Assembly (NCBI RefSeq): GCF_021130785.1
Contig: NW_025776245.1
Span: 124,001-188,000 of the forward strand
Direction of reading: 5' to 3'
DNA length: 64,000 nucleotides
From: Homalodisca vitripennis
Taxonomy: Eukaryota; Arthropoda; Insecta; Hemiptera; Cicadellidae
The translations under genes and the position numbers were made by a program. This document shows, one piece after another, positions 11,794-22,869 of the stretch (positions are counted from its first letter, which is position 1; every line of letters begins with the position of its first letter). The notes under the pieces were generated by a model. The model was not told where the DNA came from and made no database searches. It saw only the letters and a list, made by a program, of their open reading frames with translations.

Positions 11794-13039
11794 TTACATT
11801 TGTATAAATGCCAAAAACAATATGGAACTTAAACAATTTTGAATTTCGTCACACTTTCTCATCATTATTTCGCAAAATTCAGTCCTTCGATCAACATCAT
11901 CCTCTGCCAGTTCTTGGGTTAGGGTTACTTTAAAAGGGTGATACCTTTTTTTGTGTAAAACATTCAACACTGAGGTATGGCTCATATCAAGATCTTCTGC
12001 AGCCACTCTGGCCGAGGTGCTGGGATTTTTAACAAATGTTTGGAGTACATCCAAAGATTTTTGTTCATTTGTTGCCGATTTAGGCCTGCCACTTCTTTCG
12101 CGATCTTTGACTGTTCTAGTTTCTTCAAATCTTTTTACTGTCTTAAACACTGTTGACTTACTAATTGGGGGTCTATCAAGAAAAGTGTCATTAAACAAAT
12201 GCGCTGTTTCTTCATAGGGACGAACTAGATATCCATACCCACGCATCATAAGCAGCGTGATTCTCTCAAACTCACTAAGTGACATTGCTTTTAAAACTAG
12301 TAGAATAAAATATAAACACAAGTAAAAAAAATTATAAGTATCGCAGTACCTTCTAGTGAGGACTTTCAACTTTATCTTACGTGGACGAAATTATAACGTA
12401 GACTAAAAACCAAGCTGATATTAAAAATACAAAACTGTGGAGTTTTGCTGTGACAGTACTGTTTGTATTGCCTAAACCAGTTTATGTTTGCCTGAGATAA
12501 AAGGGCTGGAGGGACTGGACCTTGACCTCATGTTGATAAGGAGTTACGGTGGTATTATTGAATACTCTCAGTTTCTTGAAGACAAGACAGGAAACCCCCT
12601 ATTTACTGTTATCCAATAAATGTAGAGGTAAAAAAAAATAATTTTTTGTTGGAAATTGTTTTTCAAATTTACATAACCGACATAAAACATACTACTGAAA
12701 GTAAATTAGTTACTTCACAGGACAAAATTACTATATTTATTTATCATGAAATTTATACGGCCCGTACTCTGGATAGGGTCAACCTTTTTAAGTGCGGTTT
12801 GCGGTAATGAGTTTCTCTGTACTAGACCTTTAATTTGATACCAAACTCGGCCTATGCTTACATTTAAGATTTTCGTCCGACTCCTCACGGGCCGTCCCCC
12901 TGAAAAGATAAAATGTCCCCACTGGTCTCAAAAACTAGGTTCTTAATACAAGTGGTGATGTACAAAATTTAATTTGTATAAGTGAAGCCATACAAAATTA
13001 GTGAAAGCGTTTCCATACTTTTTTTCCACCCTGTATAAT
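11794..13039 (-). mobile_element. Truncated Tc1/mariner-like element
   Basis: The 5' end is at about 13039: read on the minus strand it is TACAGGGTGGAAAAAAAGTA, a common insect Tc1/mariner TIR start. The minus-strand ORF begins at 12285 (MSLSEFERITLLMMRGYG) and carries a winged or paired helix-turn-helix region (PPISKSTVFKTVKRF, then SGRPKSAT, then ARVAAEDLDMSHTSVLNVL). It stops matching after RTEFCEIMMRKC near 11840. The whole DDE catalytic domain and the 3' TIR are missing. The ORF is open upstream to 12369, but that part is hydrophobic and not family-like, so 12285 is the better start. Confidence 0.8.
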
Positions 13040-14217
13040 TAAGAATTGGGTAAATGGTGCCAAAATAATAGACATTGTTTTAGTAGTTTATTCTATCTTT
13101 TCTATTGCCTAATCATAACTCATAAATAATACATTAAACGTTGCTCATTGTAGGAATGTCACTACTGTCTAGGATCGATACATAAAACACATGGTTAATT
13201 TTGTTATATAGTTATTTATCCTATTTAAATTGTTAGTACAATTTTTACTCCTATACAGCAGTGTAGTACAATTTTTACTCCTATACAGCAGTGTAGTACA
13301 ATTTTTACTCCTATACAGCAGTGTATAGTTGACGAAATCGTACATAAACTTTTTTATCTTTAAAATAATTTAAATCATAGCAATTGTTTTTAAAGAAACT
13401 GTTTATTGAGGCATGATCCTGTTAAAGAAAGTTTATTCAGAGTCTTTCCGCGCGACATTATGATTTATAAAAGCCACGCTACTGTTTCTAAACACTTTGT
13501 CAGCCGAAAGTGCTCAAGTGGAAAAGTTTTATTGTGTTTCTGTTTTGAAAATAGAGGTCTGTTCTCAAGACAATAAGTTCCCTCTAACACGTGAAAACGC
13601 TTAAGAAAATACAGGTTTATTGTATTCTCTAACTGCTTTAGTCCTATGATTCAATCTTGATCATAAACCATATTCTAGGTCAGGTTATACTCTTTTGAAA
13701 GTTATTGAACTAATAATACACCAGTCTTTTTGTATTTTAAGTAATGAGACATATTAGTTTAAAATGTGAAGGCAAGGTGTTTAGACAAAAGTTAAGAAAG
13801 GAATAAAATTAAGTATAATCTCTATTATTTTTCCTAATAAATATTTTTTTTAGAAAAATTGAGTCTTGCACTGATAATTTTGTTTCAAGCTCTTCTGGTT
13901 AACATTAGGAATTAAATGTTATTATAACAGTATGCTTTATATTGTTTACACACAATGAAGTTGTTTGACTCAAATATATTCAGCAGTTCAGTAAAACATC
14001 ATCAAGTCACCAATATTCTAAAAGTAATTTATTCGATGAATTATGAATTGGTTATGTTAATAATTCATAGTTACTACCGTCTTCTATACTTACACATAGA
14101 GGCTGTTAAAAACATCTACTATAAAAATATTTTATATCGGTAATAATTGTTGGTTGCCAGATGTTGATGAATATATGCTTGTGACATTTTATCTCAATGC
14201 ATGTAATGCTTGTTTTA
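13040..14217. repeat. Non-coding spacer with a 30-bp tandem triplet
   Basis: A 30-bp unit (TAGTACAATTTTTACTCCTA core) is repeated about three times at 13234-13325, nearly perfectly. The remainder is AT-rich with no ORF I would support. Confidence 0.7.
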
Positions 14218-14221
14218 AACT

Positions 14222-17142
14222 GAAGGGCTCAGGGGAAGAAGGGGGCAAGTCAGTTTTTGTAGATTTTACAGGAAACTGATTTTAAGTTTTAAGATCGAAA
14301 TCTCTATATAAAATTTGAGTTTTCTTAATTTTTTTTAGATTCTTTATACAGTTTTATCTTAAATCTACAAAATTTTATAGGTTAGATTGTCTTACCTTCC
14401 TTGATTTTTTTAAAAATAACATAAATTGTTTATAAACTCCATATTTACACGTTATAAAGGGGGTAAGTCATAGAAAATAAATGGATGTCCAGGGAAAAAA
14501 AGAGTTAAGTCATCTACTACACAAAGTGATTTTTTGTTAACACCTGTTTTAATTGTTAAAAAACTATTACAAACTAAATATTCATGACATTCTGCAACTT
14601 TCTCAGCTTCTCTACTTGTATGGCAAGTTTTCTAAGTACTCTCTAGCTTCTCTTTCGCAGAACCTGGACAAGTGCTTCACATCTTCATACTTTGCCTTGG
14701 GTATCGGTATCAAATCTATAAATGTAACAAAAACTGTAATGTAGAGATGTAAATTAATTACAATTCAATTTATATAAATGAATACAATTAATTACATTAT
14801 TTTTATTTTATACAATTTTAATTTAACACTAACCATTTACATTGAAAAATCAAATGAGTGGTTCAGAATGTTTTCTAAATTATCCCTCCCTCTCCATATC
14901 CTACTCTTTATAATTTCTTATTACAAGAACATAGAAAAATACAGTTCATAAAAAAATAAAAATAATACTGTGTTAAATAGAATATTATTGTCGTTTTGTT
15001 GATTAAAGCACGATAACATTAGAGCCTTCACTCAAACACTTATTCTAATACTAAGCTTCTTAAATTAATAACGTTATAAGACCTACCTTCATATAGATAA
15101 TCTGGAAGAATGAATTCGTTGTCTGCCAAGTTCCTTCGTTTTTTCACTTGTCGGTTACAAACCACTGCAGAATCAAAATGCCCACTGTAGGAGCTTCGAT
15201 GAAAGATGAAACGAGGATGAGTTCCAGTTATCTTAAGTTCTCTTATTGGCCTGGATTTGAAGGGGCACTTGTTAACATACATGCTATTGAGAAGTCCAGA
15301 CCAGTCCCGAAACATTGATTGCTTTACTTCTACAACGTCAAAGGGTCGAGGCTTAACCCTGGCTTGCCTGAACACATCTGCCCATTGGCTTGGTAGCTCG
15401 ACTCTAGTCTTTTGCTTAATAACTCCCATATTCTTATCTGTCTCCATGTAGGAGTGACCTCTTATGGGGAAACAAACAATGATTTCATCAAATCTGTGTT
15501 GCTCATGTACCAGTTGGTGAAGGAATCTAAAAACATTCCAGTTCTTGTTTTGCCCTCCACATGAATCGCAAAAAATGCGCAGTCGTCTAACATTGGGATC
15601 TAGAAAGTTATATACAAAATCGTGAATCATGGAGCAAACCTCGTCACTGCCTTTGCTACCAACAGTCTGTGGATACGTATAAAAAACGCTGGTTCCAGTG
15701 GATAAAATGTGAATGTTAAAGGTATAAACTGACAGCTGGCGTCTATAGTACACATCATTTGTCGACAAGTTGGGGACTGGCAGATTTTTCTGGAAATCAA
15801 AGCAAATTGCCTCAAGGTCTTCATTTTTTCTGCTAATGAGCTTTGCAATCCTTTTTCGTTCATAGAACCTTTCAGCTTTTTTCTTATGAACTGTGTTCTC
15901 AATACGCAAGCGTTTTAGTTCAGTATCCTTTTGCTCTATTTGATCGGTGTCTGTATTTACATTTAAATGTAATTTTTCTGCTTCTAAGATTTTTGATTTT
16001 GCAATGTACTCATCGCATGTGCCACAAGTGTCCATGCGGGGATAGCCAAATGATATATTAAATTCTGTGGAGAAAATTGTACGGTATGTTTCATAGGACA
16101 CTTTTATATTTTCATGCTTAATACAGAACATATCAAACATTTTTTTTATGTTTAATTCTTCTGGTAAATATATTTTGTTGGACTGTGACAGGTTGTAGTG
16201 GCCTTTTCTGCCCTTGAAAGACCCTATATGTTCTACTATAGCTGTTTTGGCTTCTTCTGAAAGTTTATTAGGCCTTACATTGTGCTTACCTCGGCCGTCT
16301 CGGGGTGCCTTACCTTCTTTTTTAAGACCTCTTTGGAGGATTTGTAGTTTTTTCTTTCCATTTCCGTGAATTGAACGAAATGCTTGCTGGCAAACCTGTA
16401 CTTCCTTTACTGTTTCATCACACAAAAATCTGACTCTGTAAGAATAGGTTGCATCACGAAAATTAGCTTCATCTTCAGCTAAACGAGGGCGCCTGTTTTG
16501 TATTTGTTGCACAGAAATAAGCCCACAAAGATAAGTATTTTGTTCGTCAACAGAATTCATTAAATTAAAATTCAACAAAATACTTTTCCGGCAATGTTGT
16601 GGGACATTTTCAAAGCATTTGAGATGTTTACATTGGCAATCAGGCCCTGGAGTATGGCTCTGAAGGTTCAACTTCTTATTCGCATCACTTAAACGTCCAA
16701 ATTGTTTTCTCTTCTTCGTATTTTTCACTTCATTCACTGCACTATGCTCTTCATACTCACTTTCACTCTCCATTATTCACCACAAAAGATTTTAAAACTG
16801 CAAAGAACACTATTACAACAGCAGAACATTAAAACATAACCTCAAAATCAACTACACTGACGGATCAATACTGGAGAACAATCAATATTACAGATACGAA
16901 AAGCCTGCAGACGATTTCCTGTTTACTTCGCCAGCTGACTTGCCCCCTTCTTAGCCTGAAGCGCTCAGACTTACCTCCTTTATAACCTGTATGGATATTT
17001 TTTTAAATACGATTTTAAACTAACTAGCCTCTTTCTTCTCCTGTATAATTTTAATACGAGGTAGCTACTTATCTGACCTATCCGCTGGTATAGCAAACTA
17101 AAAAAAAAAATTGACTTGCCCCCTTCTTCCCCTGAGCCCTTC
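14222..17142 (-). mobile_element. Complete Sola-like DNA transposon, 2.92 kb
   Basis: A perfect 31-bp TIR begins GAAGGGCTCAGGGGAAGAAG at 14222-14252 and ends with its inverted copy at 17112-17142. Both ends are flanked by the 4-bp direct repeat AACT (14218-14221 and 17143-17146), a clear target-site duplication. One intact gene fills the middle. The motif GGGGGCAAGTCA and variants recur inside each end: 14243, 14458 and 14500 on the left, and inverted at about 16934, 16969 and 17112 on the right. These look like transposase-binding repeats. A 4-bp TSD with a D-D-D protein fits the Sola superfamily as I remember it. This is the best-preserved candidate autonomous element in the window. Confidence 0.93.
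15040..16773 (-). CDS. Sola-like (DUF7869-type) transposase, intact 577 aa
   Basis: Single-exon gene, uninterrupted from the ATG at 16773. It shows an acidic/basic N-terminus, a Cys cluster DCQCKHLKC (C46, C48, C53) and a basic linker GKAPRDGRGKHN (about 154-165). Next come a helical EHIGSFKGRKGHY segment (181-193), a CGTC knuckle (C250, C253) and a coiled-coil-like charged stretch (255-320). The presumed RNase-H-like core follows: CFDFQ (D326), RRQLSVYTFNIH, FCDSCGGQNKN (D403) and PIRGHSYMETD (D446). D326/D403/D446 is my proposed catalytic triad. The Cys motifs probably bind Zn and DNA. The function is inferred from the element context (TIRs and TSD), not demonstrated. Three prime of D446 is a Lys/Arg-rich tail typical of the family. 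Confidence 0.85.
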   Translation of the reverse strand: MESESEYEEHSAVNEVKNTKKRKQFGRLSDANKKLNLQSHTPGPDCQCKHLKCFENVPQHCRKSILLNFNLMNSVDEQNTYLCGLISVQQIQNRRPRLAEDEANFRDATYSYRVRFLCDETVKEVQVCQQAFRSIHGNGKKKLQILQRGLKKEGKAPRDGRGKHNVRPNKLSEEAKTAIVEHIGSFKGRKGHYNLSQSNKIYLPEELNIKKMFDMFCIKHENIKVSYETYRTIFSTEFNISFGYPRMDTCGTCDEYIAKSKILEAEKLHLNVNTDTDQIEQKDTELKRLRIENTVHKKKAERFYERKRIAKLISRKNEDLEAICFDFQKNLPVPNLSTNDVYYRRQLSVYTFNIHILSTGTSVFYTYPQTVGSKGSDEVCSMIHDFVYNFLDPNVRRLRIFCDSCGGQNKNWNVFRFLHQLVHEQHRFDEIIVCFPIRGHSYMETDKNMGVIKQKTRVELPSQWADVFRQARVKPRPFDVVEVKQSMFRDWSGLLNSMYVNKCPFKSRPIRELKITGTHPRFIFHRSSYSGHFDSAVVCNRQVKKRRNLADNEFILPDYLYEGRSYNVINLRSLVLE

Positions 17143-17146
17143 AACT

Positions 17147-19276
17147 GTTTGCAAAAACCGAGTCCCATAAACGCTTAAAACTCACTTTTTCTCAAGTGTT
17201 ATATGAAACATTAACGTATAAACCCGCTACAACATTATTTGTAATAGTATGAGGAAACCCAATCGTTACCACGTTATAGACAGTGGCTACTACTGTAAGC
17301 TGTACACCACTTAAATAAAACTACTTAAGAAGGACCAATATGTCCTTCTTTATTCTTACCGTTTTATGTCTATCCATTAGTCTGTTTTTGCGTTTGTATA
17401 TAAAATTTAGAAGTAAATATAACAATCTAAAATTTTATACAATGATTAACAAGCAAATTGTATAATAAACAGGTCTATAAACAAATAGTCTAGAGTCATG
17501 TGATATCAATAGTAAAATATGTAAGAAGTTAGTTTTTGTATTGGTTGGTAATACAGTACTAAAGTAATAATTTCACCAATTTACACCACTTTAACGTAAC
17601 GTTTTTAATTCTGGCGCGCGCCTGTTTGAAAACTGCTTCACGGCACCCTCATCTTTCTCGTTAAAACAAATCGTAACTTTTTATTGCACTCGTTTTGCAG
17701 ATGGCCTGTGAATTACTCTATCAAAGTTCACCACAATTATGATTTGTCTGGTTAAAATAAGTAAGAAATGTTATATTACTTAATTTACCGTTACTCCGAA
17801 TGCTTGTGTTATGGGGTAAAATTACATATTTCTAGTTTCGGAGAAATTCATTTCAGGTTTCTAAATTGTTGTCGTAAGCAATGTTCAATTCTATTAATTC
17901 AATATCGATATATTTTATGAAAAATTTTAAAATATGGGTTACTTTGTTAATTAAAATGGTAGGTATATTTTGATATGAAAAATAATAATGGAGTAATATA
18001 CGTCTTAGCGACCCCCAGCCCTTACTTAAAATACAGTTCTCGAGCTTATAAGAAACATTTTAACAAAATATACAGCATGTTCTTGTATATTAATTGTTCT
18101 GGTTGTAATATTTGTATCCCAATTATTATTATTATTATTATTACAGACTGTATCATCATCATTAACAGCCAAGAAAATAATTACTGTCAGGTTATTAGTA
18201 TAACATCTTATTTCTAACATTGGTACTAAATATTGTTTTAAAATTATTTTAAGTGAGCTTTTAATTCTAATTCATTTGATAAGTTTCTTGAATTTACTAT
18301 GCTAAATCCCTAATGTTAGTAATTTCCGTAAGTTTTGAGTAACTTGAGAAAAGAGTTAATAAATAAAAAAATTTAATAGAAAGAAACAAAAAGCACAAAA
18401 GTCGACGAAATCGATACGGTCACGTGATGCCCTCCACTGCTGGAATTTGCAATGCTGTCGTCCGTATTTATGGACAGAGTTGAATTAATTTCCAGGTCCA
18501 TGTAGCGCTCCTACATCTGTTAACTATCGTTGTTTACCTCGTATAACTCTTATCGATGCTTTCACATCCTGTCATATTTTAAAATAACTGTATAGTGTTT
18601 TAGCCAAGATATTCTTAAGTACATCTATTACTTACTTAAACGTACTTAATCACTCTCATCTAGCGCTTGTTTATAATAGTATAATAGTTGTGGAACTTAA
18701 CTAAATATTTTATCCTAGACAACATTCATGACAAAATCAAGAGCATGACTGATTCAACATTATTCATTTACATACATATTACAGATAAAAGAAATAAAGC
18801 ACATACTAATACAAATATTAGATAATATATTCTCCATTGTTATATGAAGCAACATAATTTAACTACGTTTTAAACCATTAGATTGATAAAACATTCAGTT
18901 TAGGATGTTTTAAGTTTTGTGTGTGTGTGTTTTAGAAATGAGTATTGTTCTAACCCAGCAATACACTGTTTGGAATTACGATCACTAACTTTAGGATGAT
19001 AGCCTCAACGGTACGTAAAAGAGATTTAATAGTCAGTAAATCCAAACTAGTGAAAACATAATAAACGTTTGTTTGTGTTAAGACTATCTAAATATATGAA
19101 AATAAAAATCAGCTACGTTAGCGTTATGATATCTAAATTTAAATTATAAACTTTTCCTCAGAAAGGGTTAGCACGAGGGGTGAGCCTGAGACCATTATTT
19201 AGTAAGAAAGAAATAAAAGGATATGATACATTGACTGACGCTCCAAGAGAGGGTGGGTCACGTACTCTCGCAAATC
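17147..19276. other. Gene-free AT-rich interval
   Basis: No supported gene. There is a perfect 9-bp hairpin at 17327-17350 (AAGAAGGAC, loop CAATAT, GTCCTTCTT), an ATT trinucleotide run at 18120-18143 and a short GT run near 18920. ORFs at 17975-18220 are low-complexity. Confidence 0.6.
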
Positions 19277-19898
19277 TTCTCCAACCATCAAAACGCTATC
19301 CTCCCTCTCAATATACATCCCCTGAGCTAGCACATTGAGTACTTATTCTCTACCCATCAAAACGCTATCCTCCCTCTCAATATACATCCCCTGAGCTAGC
19401 ACATTGAGTACTTATTCTCTAACCATCAATACATTATCCTCCCTCTCAATATGCATCTCCTGAGCTAGTGCACTGAGTACTTATTCTCCAACCATCAATA
19501 CACTATCCTTCCTCTCAATATGCATCTCCTGAGCTAGTGCACTGAGTACTTATTCTCCAACCATCAATACACTATCCTGCCTCTCAATATGCATCTCCTG
19601 AGCTAGTGCACTGAGTACTTATTCTCCAACCATCAATACACTATCCTTCCTCTCAATATGCATCTCCTGAGCTAGTGCACTGAGTACTTATTCTCCAACC
19701 ATCAATACACTATCCTTCCTCTCAATATGCATCTCCTGAGCTAGTGCACTGAGTACTTATTCTCCAACCATCAATACACTATCCTGCCTCTCAATATGCA
19801 TCGAATGAGCTAGCGCACTGAGTACTTATTCTCCAACCATCAATACACTATCCTGCCTCTCAATATGCATCCCCTGGGCTAGCGTACTGAGTACTTAG
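19277..19898 (+). repeat. 69-bp minisatellite, about nine copies
   Basis: The unit contains CCAACCATCAATACACTATC, CTCTCAATATGCATC and GAGCTAGTGCACTGAGTACT. Copies follow head to tail with a 69-bp period and no spacers. The first two and last copies differ most, and the central ones are nearly identical, as expected from unequal exchange. Each unit has a stop in the frame I checked, so it is non-coding. Confidence 0.95.
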
Positions 19899-20322
19899 GA
19901 CTCACATTCTAGTATTTTACTTGTATATTTCACGATAGCTTTTTATCAATAATTCATTTGTATATTTTTATCTTTTTTGGGTACTTTTTTCGTTCTACGT
20001 TCTAAATTAATTTCAAATATATCAAACCTTTTTTATTTATTAATTTCAGATGAATTTTAAGGGGCTGTTTATCCAAATTTCAAAAGAAATTTTAACCAAA
20101 AAATAAATTCTTGTTTTCGTTAAGTATTCTTATGTATGTTGTGGGACGGACACTCATAAGAAAAACCACGTTGCCCTTCTCTGTGCTGCCAAAGGAGGGT
20201 TGGAAATAGTGTTGGTTCTATTTAAAGAAAACATTTTTTCTGATAAAGATAAATGAAACTGTTCTTTGTTTAAAGGTTATTTTTGATAATGGAAGGATTG
20301 TGAAGGAAACAGGATTTTTCCG

Positions 20323-20440
20323 GAATATGCCATCGTTCAGTGAAATGAGAAATCAGTAACACTACGTTTCGAGATCTGCAATGTGATCTCTTGCTTTATT
20401 ATGCTTTATCTCTTGCTCTATACTTCAGGTAATAACTAAC
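20323..20440 (+). repeat. Dispersed repeat copy 1 (partner at 23882-23990)
   Basis: The core GCCATCGTTCAGTGAAA, AGAAATCAGTAACAC, ACGTTTCGAGATCT and AGGTAATAACTAACCTAA is shared with 23882-23990 in the same orientation. Copy 1 carries an extra stretch (CTTTATTATGCTTTATCTCTTGCTC) before the last block. No coding potential is seen; it looks like part of a high-copy dispersed repeat. Confidence 0.85.
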
Positions 20441-20599
20441 CTAATTATTATTACGATTGCCATTGGCTAGTGCCCTCTGGTCAGTCGTAGGTTGTTGGTA
20501 GACGAATTCAAACGTATTGTGACCTATATTCTGTAGTTCAGTTTTAATTATTAGAAATATGGTTAGTCATTGTAAAATTTATGTAGCTCCATCACATCT

Positions 20600-21722
20600 G
20601 ATTCTTATAAAACTTCTACTTCATCGTCTTTGTTCACTGTTGGCCAACTAAATATTTCTTGATAAAACTGTGCCACTTCAGGATCATCAGGAGGTATTCC
20701 TTCAATTTTTTTTTTATATTGATTGAAATACATCCTTCCGGATAAGCCTAATCTGATGGGTACTGAGGAAACTGGCTCGAAGTCAGAAGGCGAAAAGTAT
20801 GTGATTCAAGACCATCAATGTAAGTTATAGCTTTCAGAATACAAACATTTACCTTTTCAAATGTAATATGATTCAAATTACTCACTTGAAGTGATATTTT
20901 ATCTTCTTTCCTAATGTGACGACCCAATGTTTCAAGCGACAACGTATTCTTTTTAAAATATTGTGGCAACCATGATTTAAAGGTATGTCATCGGATTCAA
21001 CCATAGTTATACTGAATCTTTGGAGTTGAGCAGAAGATAAAATCAGTGGACGTATTCTTTTGGTGTGTAAACTCGGTCTGTTTTACGCAATTTGCGTTTT
21101 ATTGCTCCAAAACCCCTGTCGCCCGACATGAATGAGTGCCCCCTTATCGGATAGTAGTGGTGTATATCATTAATACCACTCCAATGTACTACACCGGAAC
21201 ATCCTGCTCATTCTTAGTGTCATAACTGTAAAATTGTGTAAATACTTCAAACTGGTAGTCTTCTGACAAACTCTCCCAGCATTTCTTCTTACACCTGCAA
21301 TAACCAAGCATAATTTATTGAAATGAATAAACAATTGATTTTATGAAGAAGGATTTGGAATCAGAGAAAATGTCAGATTGGGCTTGAATAATTAGTCCAT
21401 GTTTAGGTCGGCTCTTTGTTAGCCTACTTTGGGTTTGTAACTCAGTTAAAAATATTAACGAATTAAACAAACCATCTTAATGGTAGCTCAATCTTATGAT
21501 ACAGACCTAAATATAAATAGTTTTATAGTAACATTAACACAAAATAAATAAGTGTGAGGTTATGTTTACATACCTGCATTGGCCGTTAAGTTCTTTCTTC
21601 TGAACAACTTTCCTTTCCAATTTCGGTATTCAAGGCCTTTAACTCTTGCCCTCTTAATCACCCCATACTTATAGTCAATCTGTTTTAATCCTTTCTTTCG
21701 CTCTATAGCTTCAGTTTCCATT
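20600..21722 (-). pseudogene. Internally deleted Sola-like transposase
   Basis: A minus-strand family member distinct from its neighbour. The N-terminal exon (21594-21722, MQIMETEAIERKKGLKQ onward, with ARVKGLEYRNWKGKL) ends in a donor GCAG|GTATGT. The next coding block begins at about 21301 after a pyrimidine-AG and has the Cys cluster CKKKCWESLSED and KNEQDVPV. It then jumps, by internal deletion near 21190, directly to the third catalytic block YYPIRGHSFMSGDRGFGAIK. A frameshifted C-terminal tail follows and ends near 20640 (PEVAQFYQEIF). The first two catalytic Asp blocks are missing. Joining the two exons as written shifts frame by one base, consistent with decay. Confidence 0.75.
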
Positions 21723-21750
21723 ATTTGCATCCTGACCTGAGCCTTTAAAA

Positions 21751-22869
21751 ATGGTAGAAATGTTTAACAATGAAAATAAGAGTAAAGGGATAACTACTAG
21801 TTATTATACCTACTCGAAGGAGTTTAGAGACATGCATCTAGCGTTTCATCATCCTAAAAAGGACCAGTGCACCCTTTGCAATTCGTATAGGACCGGTGAT
21901 AAAAGAAAAAAAGCAGAACTTGAAAATAGATATCAAGCTCATATAGCTGAAAAAGAGGCTGTGAGGGAATTGAAAAGGCATTTTAAGGCTAACCTGGCTG
22001 ATGAAACTTGTGTATGTGCCGCATTTGATTTGCAGCTGGTCATTCTACTTCCTATAGCACCAGATAGTCAACTTTTCTATCACAGAAGATTAACTAATTT
22101 CAATTTAACCGTATATGACATTGCAACAAAGGATTGTGCATGTTATGTGTGGCATGAGGGCCAAGGCCGAAGAGGGTCATCTGATATTGGCACTTATTTG
22201 TTCAAGTACCTTTCAAGTCTTGATCGCAACAAAGTAAAAGAAGTATTTTTGTTCTCCGATGGATGTTGCGGTCGGAACAAAAACTCAGGCATTGCTAGTA
22301 TGCTACTACATTTTGTGAGCAACTCACAAAACATCTCCTTCATTTCACTACAATTTTTTGAGCCTTATCATGGCCAAAATGAAGGTGATTCCGCGCACAG
22401 TGCGATAAACTCGGCATTGAGTACTGCTGGTAATGTCTTTGTTCCAGCTGAGTTAAAATCAATCATACGTCTTGCACGTAGGAACAAACCTTACACAGTA
22501 CACAGCATGGAAAACTCAGACTTTATGTATTTTTTGGGACTTGGAAAAATGCTTAAGGTGCTCACTGTGCGATCTGATGATAATGGAGCTAAGCTGAACT
22601 GGCCGACAATGGTGGAGTACATGGTTTTAAAGAAGGAGCCAAACAAAATCTTTTTTAAATCTAGCCACTTGACTCAAGAATACAGAAGTTTAACAATTCC
22701 ACATGATGCAACTCTGAAAGGTTTGAAGCCCAAACAACTTTACAAGAAAAACCAGCCGATGCTTAGTGGAGAAAAGTATGCCGACCTAATAGGACTTTGT
22801 GCTGGATCGACTCCCATCATAAAAGGAGAGGAAAATGTTCAGTTCTATAAAAACTTGCGTCATAAGTGA
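21751..22869 (+). CDS. C-terminal two-thirds of a Sola-like transposase
   Basis: An open frame of 372 aa beginning MVEMFNN, which aligns with the middle of full-length relatives, so about 350 N-terminal residues are absent here. It contains the CTLC knuckle (C40, C43) and the core blocks AAFDLQLV (D93), HRRLTNFNLTVYD, FLFSDGCCGRNKN (D170) and YHGQNEGD (D213). The third block departs from the usual G-H-x5-D. The frame is unbroken and ends at 22869. The missing N-terminus of a matching protein lies on the opposite strand at 24240-25427, and a TIR follows the stop at 23560-23576. The ATG used as start is probably just an internal Met exposed by the rearrangement. Confidence 0.83.
   Translation: MVEMFNNENKSKGITTSYYTYSKEFRDMHLAFHHPKKDQCTLCNSYRTGDKRKKAELENRYQAHIAEKEAVRELKRHFKANLADETCVCAAFDLQLVILLPIAPDSQLFYHRRLTNFNLTVYDIATKDCACYVWHEGQGRRGSSDIGTYLFKYLSSLDRNKVKEVFLFSDGCCGRNKNSGIASMLLHFVSNSQNISFISLQFFEPYHGQNEGDSAHSAINSALSTAGNVFVPAELKSIIRLARRNKPYTVHSMENSDFMYFLGLGKMLKVLTVRSDDNGAKLNWPTMVEYMVLKKEPNKIFFKSSHLTQEYRSLTIPHDATLKGLKPKQLYKKNQPMLSGEKYADLIGLCAGSTPIIKGEENVQFYKNLRHK

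Noticed and set aside
19277..19898. CRISPR-like array
   Set aside because: Units are contiguous 69-bp tandem repeats without unique spacers, in a eukaryotic context with no cas genes.
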